This document shows positions 1 to 11,502 of a DNA stretch of 64,000 nt, piece after piece. The DNA is from Rhizophagus irregularis (lineage: Eukaryota > Glomeromycota > Glomeromycetes > Glomerales > Glomeraceae). Below the pieces are notes generated by a model that was not told where the DNA came from, did not search any database, and saw only the letters and a list, made by a program, of their open reading frames with translations. The stretch spans positions 3,624,501 through 3,688,500 of the forward strand of contig NC_089442.1 in the NCBI RefSeq assembly GCF_026210795.1. Reading direction: 5' to 3'. The position numbers and the translations under genes are program-made. The number at the start of each line of letters is the position of its first letter. Position 1 is the stretch's first letter.

Positions 1-714
1 AAATAGTCCGTAACAATTAGAATTCTTCTTTAGCATTTTAGATCTAACTTGTTTAACAATCGTTTTCATGAACGGGCGAGCCAAAGATTCTTTTTCCATA
101 TTAAATGGATTGCCGATTTCTAAAGAAGGTGATGTTGATCGTATAGATAACGTTTCTTGATTATCATCACGATTATGTTCATTGTCTGTTTTAGATGTTG
201 ATGAAAGTGACATGGACCTTTTTCTATGTTGATACTGTGAATAAATTTTAGGGAAAAGTTCTTCTACTGCCTTTGATGCAATAATATTTTTTTCTATGGG
301 TTCATACTCCTTAGAATGACTTGATTGACGCTCTTTTATAACGAACGATAAATCAGAAGACCTATTACGTGATTTATTAGATGTGCCTATGATACTTGAC
401 TCACTCATTTGGGGAGCGGGAGAAGAATACACTCCTGAGTCAGTTTCACGACGAATTTTCTGATACTTTTTTGATTTTTTACCGTCTCTTAACGATTTTT
501 CTACCTTTATATCAGAACAATTATGGCACTTATATTCTTTAACATTAGGATCAACTTTCATACACTTAATATGTTGCCAAGTAAAACAATTATCGCATTG
601 AATGGTATATCCATCATCATCAGAATCGCCACAAATACATCTAATTTCATCAGTGTCCTCCAGGTTATCAGGCGTTGTTTGATCCTCGCTATCAATTCCT
701 TTTTCACTAGTCAT
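1..714 (-). CDS. PHD-finger protein, Set3/MLL5-like (C-terminus outside window)
   Basis: The open frame runs from an ATG at 714 to the window edge, giving 238 codons without a stop; the rest of the gene lies before position 1. Residues about 25-75 form a PHD finger with the Cys4-His-Cys3 ligand pattern: CICGDSDDDGYTIQCDNC, then WQHIKC and CHNC. The DDGYTIQCDxCxxWQH core is the version seen in Set3/MLL5-type chromatin proteins, which bind methylated histone H3 tails. A Ser/Lys-rich linker follows. A SET domain, expected in Set3 proteins, would lie outside the window and cannot be confirmed. A histone-reader role in the nucleus is inferred from the PHD type. No intron is needed in the visible part. 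It could instead be another PHD-only reader. Confidence 0.75.
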   Translation of the reverse strand, partial: MTSEKGIDSEDQTTPDNLEDTDEIRCICGDSDDDGYTIQCDNCFTWQHIKCMKVDPNVKEYKCHNCSDIKVEKSLRDGKKSKKYQKIRRETDSGVYSSPAPQMSESSIIGTSNKSRNRSSDLSFVIKERQSSHSKEYEPIEKNIIASKAVEELFPKIYSQYQHRKRSMSLSSTSKTDNEHNRDDNQETLSIRSTSPSLEIGNPFNMEKESLARPFMKTIVKQVRSKMLKKNSNCYGLF

Positions 715-1396
715 CTATGAAGGTATGAATCATGTATTAACTTAGATTCGGTTGAAGTCTATGTTAATTCACTAACTTACCTTATGTATGTTTTACCGGG
801 TTTCGAGTTAAAGGAAGTCGGTAAATAATAAAAAATATATTTAAAATCGATCTTTTTTTGCAATATTAATAAACTATTAATTAAAAATCTAAAACCTGCA
901 ATCAAAGAAAAAATTTATAGGAATACAAGAAATTGGTTAGTATTATTCCAATTCTTCAAAATTAGAGGAGTATATATAGGTTGGTAAATTAAGTAAATAA
1001 AAAAAAGTTCAACAGTATTGTGCTTCACAGGTCCCTAAATACACTTTATTCTTACGATTATGTTGTTATAACGGAACTAATATAAAAATACTAATACAAA
1101 AACAACTATAGACATCTTGCTAAGTAATCGGTCACATATTTCGCCAATAAACAGATCTAATAAGTTATGAATTACCTATTGGTAGTAAATGACTGTCAAA
1201 ATAAAGTTCAAGTATATAGATCTAAATGCGAAAGTTAAATAATCATTATTTTTGTATTCAAACGTTTATGTGACATCGATACCAGTGTGATAACTATGTC
1301 GGATTATAAGTACTGCGCTTTATTTGTGATCGTGGAAATTAAGTTTTCATATTAAATATGCAGAGTAAATCTTTGTACAAAAAAAATAAAATTAAA

Positions 1397-1427
<31 letters not shown>

Positions 1428-1633
1428 TAAAAATAAAAATAAAAATAAAAATAAAAATAAAAATAAAAATAAAAATAAAAATATAAATAATAAAAATAAA
1501 AAAAATAACCAAGACGTTAAATTACTAAAATTTATTTATTTTTAATAAAAATGAGAAAATATTTTTTTTATAATTAAGTTGGCTGAAGTTATTACTAATT
1601 ATTCCATGGTTATAGAAAAATCCATTATCTAAA
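715..1633. other. Intergenic gap between PHD gene and acyl-CoA synthetase
   Basis: AT-rich, with no convincing coding sequence. It is the upstream side of the minus-strand PHD gene and the downstream side of the minus-strand acyl-CoA synthetase gene. A hexanucleotide microsatellite lies inside it. Confidence 0.6.
1394..1482. repeat. (AAAAAT)n microsatellite
   Basis: About fourteen head-to-tail copies of the 6-bp unit AAAAAT, slightly decayed at both ends. It lies in the 3' flank of the acyl-CoA synthetase gene. Confidence 0.9.
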
Positions 1634-4061
1634 TTATGATTTTCCATACATATGATCTATTTCTTTCTGATATTTTTGTTGGATATCTTTGCGTTTAATT
1701 TTCTGAGCGGCGGTTAAAAGACCCTATAGAAATATACATTAGAAAAAAATATATTTTATAACAAAACAAACTAGAAAAAAATATATTTTATAACAAAAGA
1801 AACAAACTAAATAAAACTTACATTTTGAGCAGTCCATTCATCAGGTACTAATGCGATATCAGTAAGTATTTCTGCAGGTTTTAAGTCTGCTTTTTTGGCT
1901 TGTCCGATACAAGCTTGAAGAACAGCAGATTTTATCTCTTTATTTGTACACAATTCCTCAAAATTCAAGTTTTCTAAATTCTTTTCCTTTGCAAGTTCCT
2001 GAAGACGAGCTTCAGTAGGAAATATCAAAGCAACTGGACGAGATTGGTATGAATCGCCATAAACACAAATGTTTGATACGTAAAGTGTTGATTTATAAAC
2101 GGATTCAAGTTTTTCAAGGGCAATGTATTCGCCATTAGAAAGCTTCACCAAATTTTTCTTACGGTCAATAATAGCTAGAGTACCATTTTGAAGCCATTCT
2201 CCAATATCACCAGTTTGAAGCCAGCCGTCATCAGTTAACGTTTCTTTAGTCACTTTTTCATTTTTATAGTATCCTTTAGTGATAACTGGCCCACGAATCC
2301 AAATTTCACCTTGAGGGTTAGGAGTATTTTTAGATGTATAACCAGCTTCTAGTACATCAACTAATTTAATCTCCAAACAAGGCACTGGTGAACCTACACT
2401 TCCATATGCAAATTGTTCAGGTGGCATAACTGTACACATTCTTAATACATAATAAAATAAAATATTAAATATAAATATAACTGATTTATGGAATTTCCGC
2501 GTTAATTACTTACCCACAAGTTTCGGTCATACCATAACCCTGCAAAATCGGACACAATGCAATGGACAAGAATTCTTGTGTTTCTTTAGAAATTGGTGCA
2601 CCACCGGACAAAGCATATCTCAATCGACCACCAGTTTGTTGTTTAATTTTATTAAATACTGCAGCATCCAAAAGTTTAGTTGGCAAGCCCTTATCCATTA
2701 GCCAACCTTTTGCTTTGAAAGCAGCACTAAATACCTTTTGTACTGTTGGACTTCCAGAGTGAACCTTTGCTAAAACTCCTTTTCTAATAGATTCCCATAC
2801 AGCTGGTACACCTGTCATTAAAGTTGGCTTCAACTCACGTATATCTCCGAGACAATTGCGTACCGACGAATCAGTTAATGTACGTGGTGTACCATAACCC
2901 ATTGGTATGCCCCAGAATATACAGACATTTTCTACAGCAAATTCAAGAACGTGCGCAAGAGGAAGATAAGCGAGGAGAACATCATCAGGTCGAACAATAG
3001 GTTGAAGCATTGCATTAATACCGGCAACTGCAAAAGAAAATGTTATAAAACACATATATCATAAAATAATAAATAATAATATAAAAACGTATATGTACTT
3101 ACTTGCAGCAACTAAATTTGAATGAGTTAATAAAACACCTTTTGGGTTTCCTGTGCTTCCAGATGTGTACATGATACAACACAAGTCATCTGGTGATGGA
3201 GGATTTGAATCAGCTGGATTATTTTCACCCAATTGTTTTAATTCGTCCAATGTATAAAGTTTAAGGTTAGGATGTTCAGCCTTTAATTCTTCCAAAATAT
3301 TTCCCTTTGCTTCACCATCGTATATCACATGCTCAAGTGTAGGACATTTTCCAGCAATATTTTTTACCATAAGAAGCAAATCAGCATTGGTATACATGGC
3401 ATGAACCTCTGTTTCATTCATTGAATGAAGAAGACCTTCCTCACCAAGTGTATCATATGCAGTAACAATAGTTAAACCCTGAGTAAAACAACCTATTAAA
3501 TAGATAAAAAAGAGGAATCAATCGATAGTAAGGAAACCTTCGAATTTCCTCATGGAATGCTAAATATAATATTTACCTTGTGTTACGAGCATCCAATTAG
3601 CGCTATAAAAGAAATCAAGAATTAAAATAGATGAAAAATAAAATATAAAGAGAATTGAATGTGCGCTAATTATACCTAGTTGAAGCGAAAATTGTCACTT
3701 TGGCATCTTTTTGAAGGCCCAATTTCACTAGCCCAGAACCGATTTTTCCAGCTTCTTTTGCAGCTTCTTCATAACTTAACCAATTAAAACCAGAAAGCTG
3801 AAAATATTTCCATTTCTTTGTTTCTTTAGTTTCTACACCATTTACTATTTTAGTAATTTCTTTTTCCTCTTCAACTATTTTTTCAATTTCTCTTGTGCCA
3901 AAAGCATTTTTAGTACCATGAGTTTTGACGCTGTATTGTAGTACGTCATATAGGGTATTGAGCTTATCAGCAGGAGTGCTCAAAAGCTCATTAGGAGAAA
4001 GAATAGAACGACGGGTTCTTTCATCTTCTGGACCAACCTCAATACTGAATTGTTTTTCCAT
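1634..4061 (-). CDS. Long-chain fatty acid--CoA ligase (Faa1/Faa4/ACSL type)
   Basis: Six exons: 4061-3676, 3602-3577, 3492-3112, 3027-2514, 2440-1822 and 1723-1634. They sum to 2016 nt, or 671 residues, close to the usual 650-700. The enzyme activates long-chain fatty acids with ATP and CoA for lipid synthesis and beta-oxidation. The adenylate-forming motif YTSGSTGNPKG lies near residues 240-252. GYGMTETCG is split by the fourth intron. The C-terminal lobe has TGDIGEW, IDRKKNLVKL and NGEYIALE, and the last exon ends in a Lys-rich KIKRKDIQQKY segment. There is no signal peptide, as expected for a cytosolic or organelle-surface ACSL. The 26-nt second exon is needed to keep frame and restores the conserved ANWM block. 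The gene is head-to-head with U11/U12-35K, with CACGTG at 4203-4208 between them. Orthology to a particular yeast FAA gene is not assigned. Confidence 0.95.
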
Positions 4062-4409
4062 TTTTCCGAAAATAAAATTATATATTAATTAAAGAAATGT
4101 AATAAAACTTCAGCGCTTTTTCATTAGAACACTATATATATATTTTAAATGATATTTATGATATTACCTTATTTACCTTTTTTCACCAAACTATAAAAAT
4201 ACCACGTGAAATTAATAGTTTTATCTTGTTTAAACATATGTCATTTATAAATCATAATTAATTGACAATTGATCAGCCAATAACAATTACTCATTTATTA
4301 AGCTTGATTTCTAGATGATCTGTGTAACCATCAATGAAATCTTTATTCGTAAAAAAAAATGTGGTATGCGAAAAATTTTCTTCAATTTTTAATTTTAATT
4401 ATACAAGAA
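4062..4409. promoter_or_regulatory. Divergent promoter region, acyl-CoA synthetase / U11-U12-35K
   Basis: A 348-bp gap between two start codons on opposite strands, so it must hold both 5' regions. It contains CACGTG at 4203-4208. A near copy of the plus-strand start (AAATGTGGTATGCG, near 4360) precedes the chosen ATG at 4410 and does not lead into the gene's frame by itself. Confidence 0.6.
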
Positions 4410-5833
4410 ATGTGGTACGCGAAGAAATACGATCCTCTTCAAGGTGATTATATAAATAATTCATTTATATATCTTGTATTCTAACTTTTATAATTTATTA
4501 TACTTAATTAGCTGGGAGCATTGATGGTACAGATACCGTACCACACGATCACGGAATTTTGCGAGCACAGAACTCAAATTGTATGAACAATTTTTATATT
4601 TTACACTTAAAAATTTATGTAACTAAAATTTGATTTTTCAAGATGTGCCACCTTCGGACAAAGACGATGTCACCAGTGATCCATTCCATACAATATTTGT
4701 TGGACGACTAAATCCAGATACCACAGAAGGCAACTATATTGTAACTATATAATAATGAATATTATAATAATAATTTTTATTTCATTTCTAGAAACTTTGA
4801 CGCAAGTTTTTGAGAAATTTGGAACAATCAAAAAGATACGTCTTGTACGTAATATAGGTAAGTTTAAGTGAAATCATTTCTTTATGTATAATTAAATAAA
4901 TCTTCTAATTCATGTTTACGACAGTAACTGGTGATTCTCGTGGCTATGCTTTTATTGAATTCACTCATGAAAGGTCTTGTCAAGAAGCTTACAGAGTAAG
5001 ATATATAAACACATGCTTGGTTTTATATACATATATACATTTAGCGATATTTCATGTAGTATGCATACAAGATGACAATTGATGGCCGCCAAATTTTAGT
5101 TGATTATGAAAGAAGCAGAATAATGGAAGGTTGGATTCCAAGACGAATGGGAGGAGGTTTCGCTGGTCGAAAAGAATCAGGTCAACTTCGTTTCGGAGCA
5201 AGAGATAGACCGTTTAAACGACCTCTGTAAGTTAGTAAGTTTATGGAACAAATATCGTTAACATTTCATATAATTTAACATTTATTTTAAAGAAATATAG
5301 CCGTAAATCAATATATGCCAGAAATTCTTCCTGATCAGCGATTCGATGATTGTTGGCGTCATAACGCTAATAGAAGAGGCACAAATTCCTCTTCATCTGC
5401 AACTCAAAATTATCGATCTATATTTCAATATTCTAAGGATTTACATTTCAATAGACAGGGTAAATCAAGCATAACTGGAATATCGAATTATAATCCGCGA
5501 AATAGTCCTGACGAGGAGCGATTTACTTATAATAAACGTAATGAATCCCCAAGTCGGTTTCATCACGAAAAATCAATTGATTCATTTTCTTCACGTCATC
5601 GCGTTCATACAAACGAATTTCACCAAGCAGAAAACAAATATAATCAAGAAAAGAAATTCAGAAGGTACTCGAAATCAAGATCAAGGTCCCCCCCGAGATA
5701 TCGGCATAATAATCGAGAGAAATCAGAATATAGAAGATCAAGAAGCCGAGATAAAAATCAAGATAGATATATACATAGCAAAGAAAAATATAAAAGTCAC
5801 GAGAGGCGCAGAAATAATGAACATCGCAGGTGA
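4410..5833 (+). CDS. SNRNP35: U11/U12 small nuclear ribonucleoprotein 35 kDa protein
   Basis: Seven exons: 4410-4443, 4512-4580, 4643-4729, 4792-4857, 4925-4995, 5060-5226 and 5293-5833, giving 344 residues. The N-terminus ([13 protein letters not shown]) is diagnostic of the U11/U12-35K family, the minor-spliceosome counterpart of U1-70K. One RRM follows, with [12 protein letters not shown] (RNP2) and RGYAFIEF (RNP1). Next is the family block [18 protein letters not shown], then [13 protein letters not shown]. The C-terminal half is Arg/Ser-rich and low complexity, longer than in animals. The known role is recognition of U12-type 5' splice sites as part of the U11/U12 di-snRNP in the nucleus. 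The intron after exon 3 starts with GC (AAG|GCAACT); the nearest downstream GT would give a stop. The stop is TGA at 5831-5833. Confidence 0.95.
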
Positions 5834-6272
5834 CATTGATTATGTCACAATAGAAGTCAAGGTATTATCTTTCTTGGGCTAACTATTTTTAGTAATAATT
5901 TGTATATCCTTTTTAGTATAATTGTTATTCGATGATTATTTCCTTTTTTAAACTAAAACTAACTATATTAAATGTTATAGAATTCTAGAATTCTAGAATT
6001 TAAATTAATTCGGAATTCTAGAATTTTAAAGTAGAGCTTCTTTACAGAAGATCAGGCTAAAGATCAGGCTGATCTGAACTTCAAATATGTTTAATATAAA
6101 AAAATTTACAATACCTTATCTAAAAGATATTTATAAATAACTAAACATAATATAAATATAATAATAATACTAATATAATAATAATAAAATATTACTGTAC
6201 AATAAAAAAAAATTATAACCAAATATCTGTTAAGCTAAACAAAAAAAAATTATCTATTAAAAATAAATAATG
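5834..6272. other. Intergenic gap between convergent genes
   Basis: A 3' flank shared by the plus-strand U11/U12-35K gene and the minus-strand NCS-1 gene. No ORF. It holds two U12-donor-like motifs (5904-5912 and 5938-5946), overlapping GAATTCTAGAATT palindromes (about 5980-6028) and a short doubled AGATCAGGCT segment (about 6045-6072). Confidence 0.6.
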
Positions 6273-7158
6273 TCATACAAGACCATCATATAAGCTTAGA
6301 GCTTGAACAATTGTAGGATCTTGTTTTGACCCTTCTTTGAATTCCTCCATGCTAAGCTTGCCGTCATGATTCTAATGATACAAAAGATTATTTTGGTCAA
6401 TATCTTATTAATAACAAAAATGAGAAATAAGATCATTACCTTATCCATTAGGGTGAATATTTTATTCACCCGTTTTTCGGGCGTGTCTTCGTCGGCTGGT
6501 AATTTTACCATACTGCCAACCATCTTATATATGGCATCTACGATCCGTAACATTTCTTCGTGTGTTATGTATCCATCATTATCGATATCATAAAGTTGGA
6601 AAGCCCCTATGTTTTAACAAAAAAATGTTATATCAAACATTAATTTCGATGTAAGTATAAGTAAAATAAACTTACATATTAACTTCTCATCCAGCTTTCC
6701 TCGAGAAGTGACCGATAATGCACATATAAATTCTTTAAAATCGATCTTGCCGTTTTTATCTTCATCAAACACATCGAACACGTATTCAGCAAATCTCGAA
6801 GGATCACCGAAGGGGAAAAATTGTTTATATATTTTTTGAAATTCTGTTTTATCAAGTTCGCCCGTAGGGCAATCTTTCAAAAAACCTTTATACCTAATAT
6901 ATTAAAAAGTAAAGTTTAATTAAGACGACAATTATTTTTTTTTGTTAAAGTAGAAACTAATTTACCATTGCTGAAGCTCATTTTTATTAACTTTTTTACG
7001 TTAAGGTAGTTTTATATATTTACAAGTAAAAAGGAAGAAAGTTAGCGACTAAAAATTAAGGATTGTTGGTTTTCTTACTAAAAGAAATACGTACAATAAG
7101 TACACCTCTGCAATTCTCTTAATTGGTCTTCACTGAGTTTACTATTAGATTTACCCAT
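6273..7158 (-). CDS. NCS1: Neuronal calcium sensor 1 / frequenin
   Basis: Five exons: 7158-7095, 6990-6966, 6893-6676, 6606-6440 and 6371-6273, giving exactly 190 residues, the usual length of Frq1/NCS-1. It starts MGKSNSKLS, so Gly2 is a likely N-myristoylation site. [18 protein letters not shown] and [15 protein letters not shown] match the degenerate first EF hand and the conserved hydrophobic groove. Calcium loops EF2 ([12 protein letters not shown]), EF3 ([12 protein letters not shown]) and EF4 ([12 protein letters not shown]) look intact, and the protein ends ALSLYDGLV. In yeast, Frq1 activates the phosphatidylinositol 4-kinase Pik1 at the Golgi; the same role here is inferred from orthology. 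The first two exons are only 64 and 25 nt, and both are required to restore the N-terminal domain. Confidence 0.95.
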
Positions 7159-7605
7159 GGTTAATATTGTAAGTCCTTTTGGAAATATATATTTTTTTTT
7201 TTATCAAGTTTAATACGAATGGGTTTAAATAAATATTTTGTAATCGATAATTCGATTTAACTTGTCCAATCAAAAGATTTCCATTTTTTATATGGCAAAA
7301 TTCCACAGGAAATTTCCTATAGAATTTCTTTTTTTCCGTGCAACTTTTTCGCCGACGAAAAAAAGATAATAATATTATAATACATAATATAAAAAATCGG
7401 GTAGTCGGAAAAAGATAATGTTATATTGGCAACTTTCCAGCTAATACTTGCTAGCCAATTTATAATTTCTTTTAAAACATTCTGATCACTTTAAGTATTG
7501 GAGCGATTATTTTAAATTTGTAATCGCTGATCTACCTAAAAACGGCATTAATCAGGAATTTTTTTTACGAGTGACATTTATTTTTATTTATTTGTAGCAG
7601 AAACT
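7159..7605. other. Intergenic gap between NCS1 and MSH1
   Basis: The upstream region of the minus-strand NCS1 gene and the 3' flank of MSH1. AT-rich; I see no coding or RNA feature. Confidence 0.5.
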
Positions 7606-10600
7606 TCAAGACTCTATTAAATTAAAATTCCGAATAATATTAGCATCTAAATCTACGAATTTGTTATAAAGCCGTAAAGAACGCAAAGTATTCTTTGCAA
7701 CATCCAATACAGAATTTGGCATTCCTGTATACGAATAGAATGTTAAATTAGAAATTTCAATGTGATTATTCATAAATATCACAAACCTGCTAATCTTGCA
7801 GTTTTGATTGCTGCCGAATTTTGGTTTACTCCTCTCCTTACTTTGTGAAGATAATGAAAACTTCCGTTCTGTTCATTATAATAAAATAAAATTGAGAATT
7901 CTCTCTTATAAAAAAAATAATTTATGATAATTACCTCAATTTCCTTAATATCAGTACAATAATAAGCAACATGCTCAAAATGATTTGTCATATTCGCTAA
8001 TTCGTGAAAATGTGTCGCAAACAAAGTTCGACATTTATTTACATAATGTAGTTGATGCAAAGTTGCGTAAGATATAGCAATTCCATCTAAAATTGCCGTT
8101 CCTCGACCAATTTCATCCATAATTACCTTTTACAATTTTGATAATAAATTAGTATATTGAACCTAAAATTATATTTTATATACATACAAATGACTTAGAC
8201 GTAGCATGTTTAAGAATATTTGCAGTTTCGATCATTTCGACCATAAATGTTGATTGGTCACCATACAAATTATCAGAAGCACCAACCTAATAAAAATCAA
8301 AATTAATGACTATAAACATTTTAAATAATCATATTGATAACATACTCTGCTAAATATTCGATCCACGATACCAATTTCTGCATAATCAGCTGGAACAAAT
8401 GAACCAATTTGTGCCAGAATTGAAATAATCGCATTTTGTCTCAGAAATGTACTCTTTCCTCCCATATTTGGACTTTGGCATAAAATACTGAAGTAAATTA
8501 TATGATAATCGAATAAATAATAAATTCAAAAAAGAATGAAAAATACCCTGTCAATAATAAAACTCGCTCTTTATCTCCGACACAACAATCGTTTTTCGTA
8601 AATGGACGTTCTTTCATCTGAAGTCCGGATTCAACAATGGGATGACGGCCACCAACGATTTTATGAATATTACTAGAGGATTAAATTTTAAATCCAAGAT
8701 TTTTTCGACAATATAATTTAAAATTTTTTCCAGAAAATAACTTACGTACCTGTTATTCATAATAGGTCGAACAAAGTTTTGTTCTCTGGCTAAAGCTGCC
8801 AAAGATGATGCAATATCGATTTCATCAATTACAGTCGTATTACGAATTGTTACATTCCAATTATCAGAAATCTGTAACGAATAATCAAATTATAACGCAA
8901 ACTTGTACAAAAGTATGAAAAAAAAGTATTTTAGTTTTAGTATATATACCTTATTTCTAATAATCTGAAATGAATTCAGTTCAGTTCCACGTATCTTCGA
9001 TTTTATTCCTTCAATTTTACCTCCGAGATGTGTCCATGTCTAGCAAAACCAACTTTCATTATAAATATTATTTTAGAAATATATAAATATTCCAAAATCT
9101 ACCTGAACAATAAACCATTTCTTAGATTTAAAATGCTGAATACGAGTTGCATTTAGAGCTTGCTCTAAATTACAATTATTTTTTCGTTTAACAACTACAA
9201 TGAATCCAAAACTTGGATGTGATCGTAGCTCTAATGATGGTGATTCTATAAAAAAAAAAGAGCATAATGTTAAAATAGCTTTTGGAACTATTATAAATTT
9301 TGCTTTGAATAAATATTACGGAAAAATACATATAATTATTGAATAAATTATATGGAAAAGCGATAATGTTATCAATAATTTACTTAGTTCAGTTTGCCAT
9401 CGTTTTCGGAGTTTTATCATATCAAAGTATAGAGCTTCAAGCTGATTATGAAGACTCATTATTTCATCCGAAAAACTAAATATCGATACGAATTATTCAC
9501 AACTCATCCTTCATAAAGATAGCATAATTTAACACAACTACACCTTTTCTTAATAATCCAATTATCTGCTTTGATGAGATCTTGCACCTCTTCAAAATTT
9601 ATATCAGCAGATTTTTTATCATCTTTTTTTATTGTATTTCTCTTATCTTTCCTTTTTTTATTAAAATTTTTGTTCTTTCCTTTATTATCTAATTCTACTC
9701 CTTTATCTTCATTGCTTGAAAACTCAGTTGCCACACCTTCAATTTCTGAATTAATATCATCAATAGCTAATCCTGATTTAACAGGTATTTCTTTATTTCT
9801 TAATAGTGCGTCCTCATCTATAGCTTCAGTTATTATTTGTATTATATCACCTTGAGATTGTAAACGCTCAACAAGTGCTTCTAAACTAGAACTTGACATT
9901 AATTTTAATTCTTCTTGTAGACGCATTTTTATCATTCCCATAGCCTCAAATGTTCGCTTAAGTTTAATGAAATCATCAGGTCCACAATAATCAAAAGAAA
10001 TTTTTTGTGAAGTTCTTTGTGCATCATCAACTTCTTGCAAAATTTGTCGAATGTCACCAGTGAGATGTGTATTGTGATAAAAGTATTCCACAATACTTAA
10101 ACGCTTATTAATTTCACTTAATGACGTTGTTGGGAAGCCTAGCAAATAGGAAATGTTAGCTTTTCGTAAAATTAAGTGTATAATGATTGAAATCATGCTT
10201 ACGTAGCCATTGATCGAGAGCTCTTGCGCCGGATTTTGTTTTTGTTCTCTCAATAGCATGAACTAAACTCCCTTTTTTAGAATTATTACGAATTGATGTT
10301 ATAACTTCCAGTGATCGCAAAGCTGTTTCATCAATGATCATTGTATTTTCCGGATTGATTCTTATTGGAAGTTGGATTTTAGGAAATCTTTCAATTAGGT
10401 TTTTGCTAATATATCTATGTAAAGCTGCACTAGCTTGTATTTCAACTCCGGAAAAGACTTCTTCGATTCCACCTTTGTATTGCAAATCAGATTGCCATGG
10501 TTGAGGTATGGTAGCATCAAAAGACTTGGTTGACTCGTATGCAAAAGCATACTTTTCATGAGTCAATTGTTGCCATATAAGATGTTCTTTATTTACTTTA

Positions 10601-11502
10601 AATTGTTCACTTAGAACAATTTCACTAGGTCGAATACGTGCCAAGTCGTCGGATAGCGATCCTAATCCGCACATTGCCATGAAAAACTGACCGGTTGTTA
10701 TGTCAATCCATGCTAATCCAACATGATTTGTTTTTTCGTCTAATGAAATCGCAAGTAAAAAATTATTTTTATCCTGTTGTAAAAAACTTTCATCAATAAG
10801 TGTTCCGGGAGTAATTATACGCGTAACACGACGCTTGAATTTAATTTTTTCATCATTATTGTCGTTGAGAAACTCCTCACAAATAGCTACTGCGAAACCA
10901 TGATCATTAACCAATGTTGTAAGATATCTATCAAGATGTTGGAGTGGAAAACCTGCAAAAGGCATATATTCTTGACCAAATTTCTTTTTAGTCAGTTTGA
11001 TATCTAAAAGCGGCGCAATTCTCGTGGCTTGCTCGAAATATAACTTAATAAAAGTATAAGATAATCCAAAAAAAAAAAAAATTACAAGAAATTAAAAATA
11101 TAAGAAGCGATGTTTCATTCTAAAAGTTACCTCCCAAAAAGAACCAACGCGTGTTAAAATAATGCATTCTGGATATTCAAGTTGAGCAAGTCTCACTGCC
11201 TTACCAACTGTACTATCCCATTCTGGTCCTTTGTATAAATTATCGTTTTGCGGTTTATCCGAAATTTTAGGCAAGTTATTTACGGATAAAGTAAAGGTCT
11301 TTTTTGAACGAGTGATAAAAGAATAGCGTGTTTTTACGCGACAGAATGGTTGCAACGTAGTTTGTACTCGTTTATTAAAAAATAAATCAACTGCCGGAAC
11401 TGCTTTCGTCTTAACATTGCAATAGAAAGTACAAAAATGTTTTGATGATTGACGCGTTTTTACTAACGTTGTAACAAAACTATGAAGATAACCAAATCTC
11501 AT
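7606..11502 (-). CDS. MSH1: Mitochondrial DNA mismatch-repair protein Msh1 (MutS family)
   Basis: Thirteen exons: 11502-11131, 11043-10203, 10138-9544, 9475-9384, 9245-9103, 9039-8950, 8871-8750, 8672-8547, 8472-8346, 8286-8188, 8126-7935, 7868-7787 and 7724-7606. They total 3000 nt, or 999 residues (yeast Msh1 is about 960). The first 60 or so residues are basic and hydroxylated with few acids, like a mitochondrial presequence. The mismatch-binding domain follows (RVGSFWELYFEQA, then [14 protein letters not shown]). The ATPase has Walker [11 protein letters not shown] near residues 792-801 and Walker [11 protein letters not shown] near 870-879, then ATHFHEL. A charged Lys/Asn/Asp-rich insert (around 9600-9760) sits in the middle. 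It recognises mismatches in mitochondrial DNA. The presequence and the conserved SFWELYFEQA block argue for Msh1 rather than a nuclear MSH paralogue. Confidence 0.93.
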
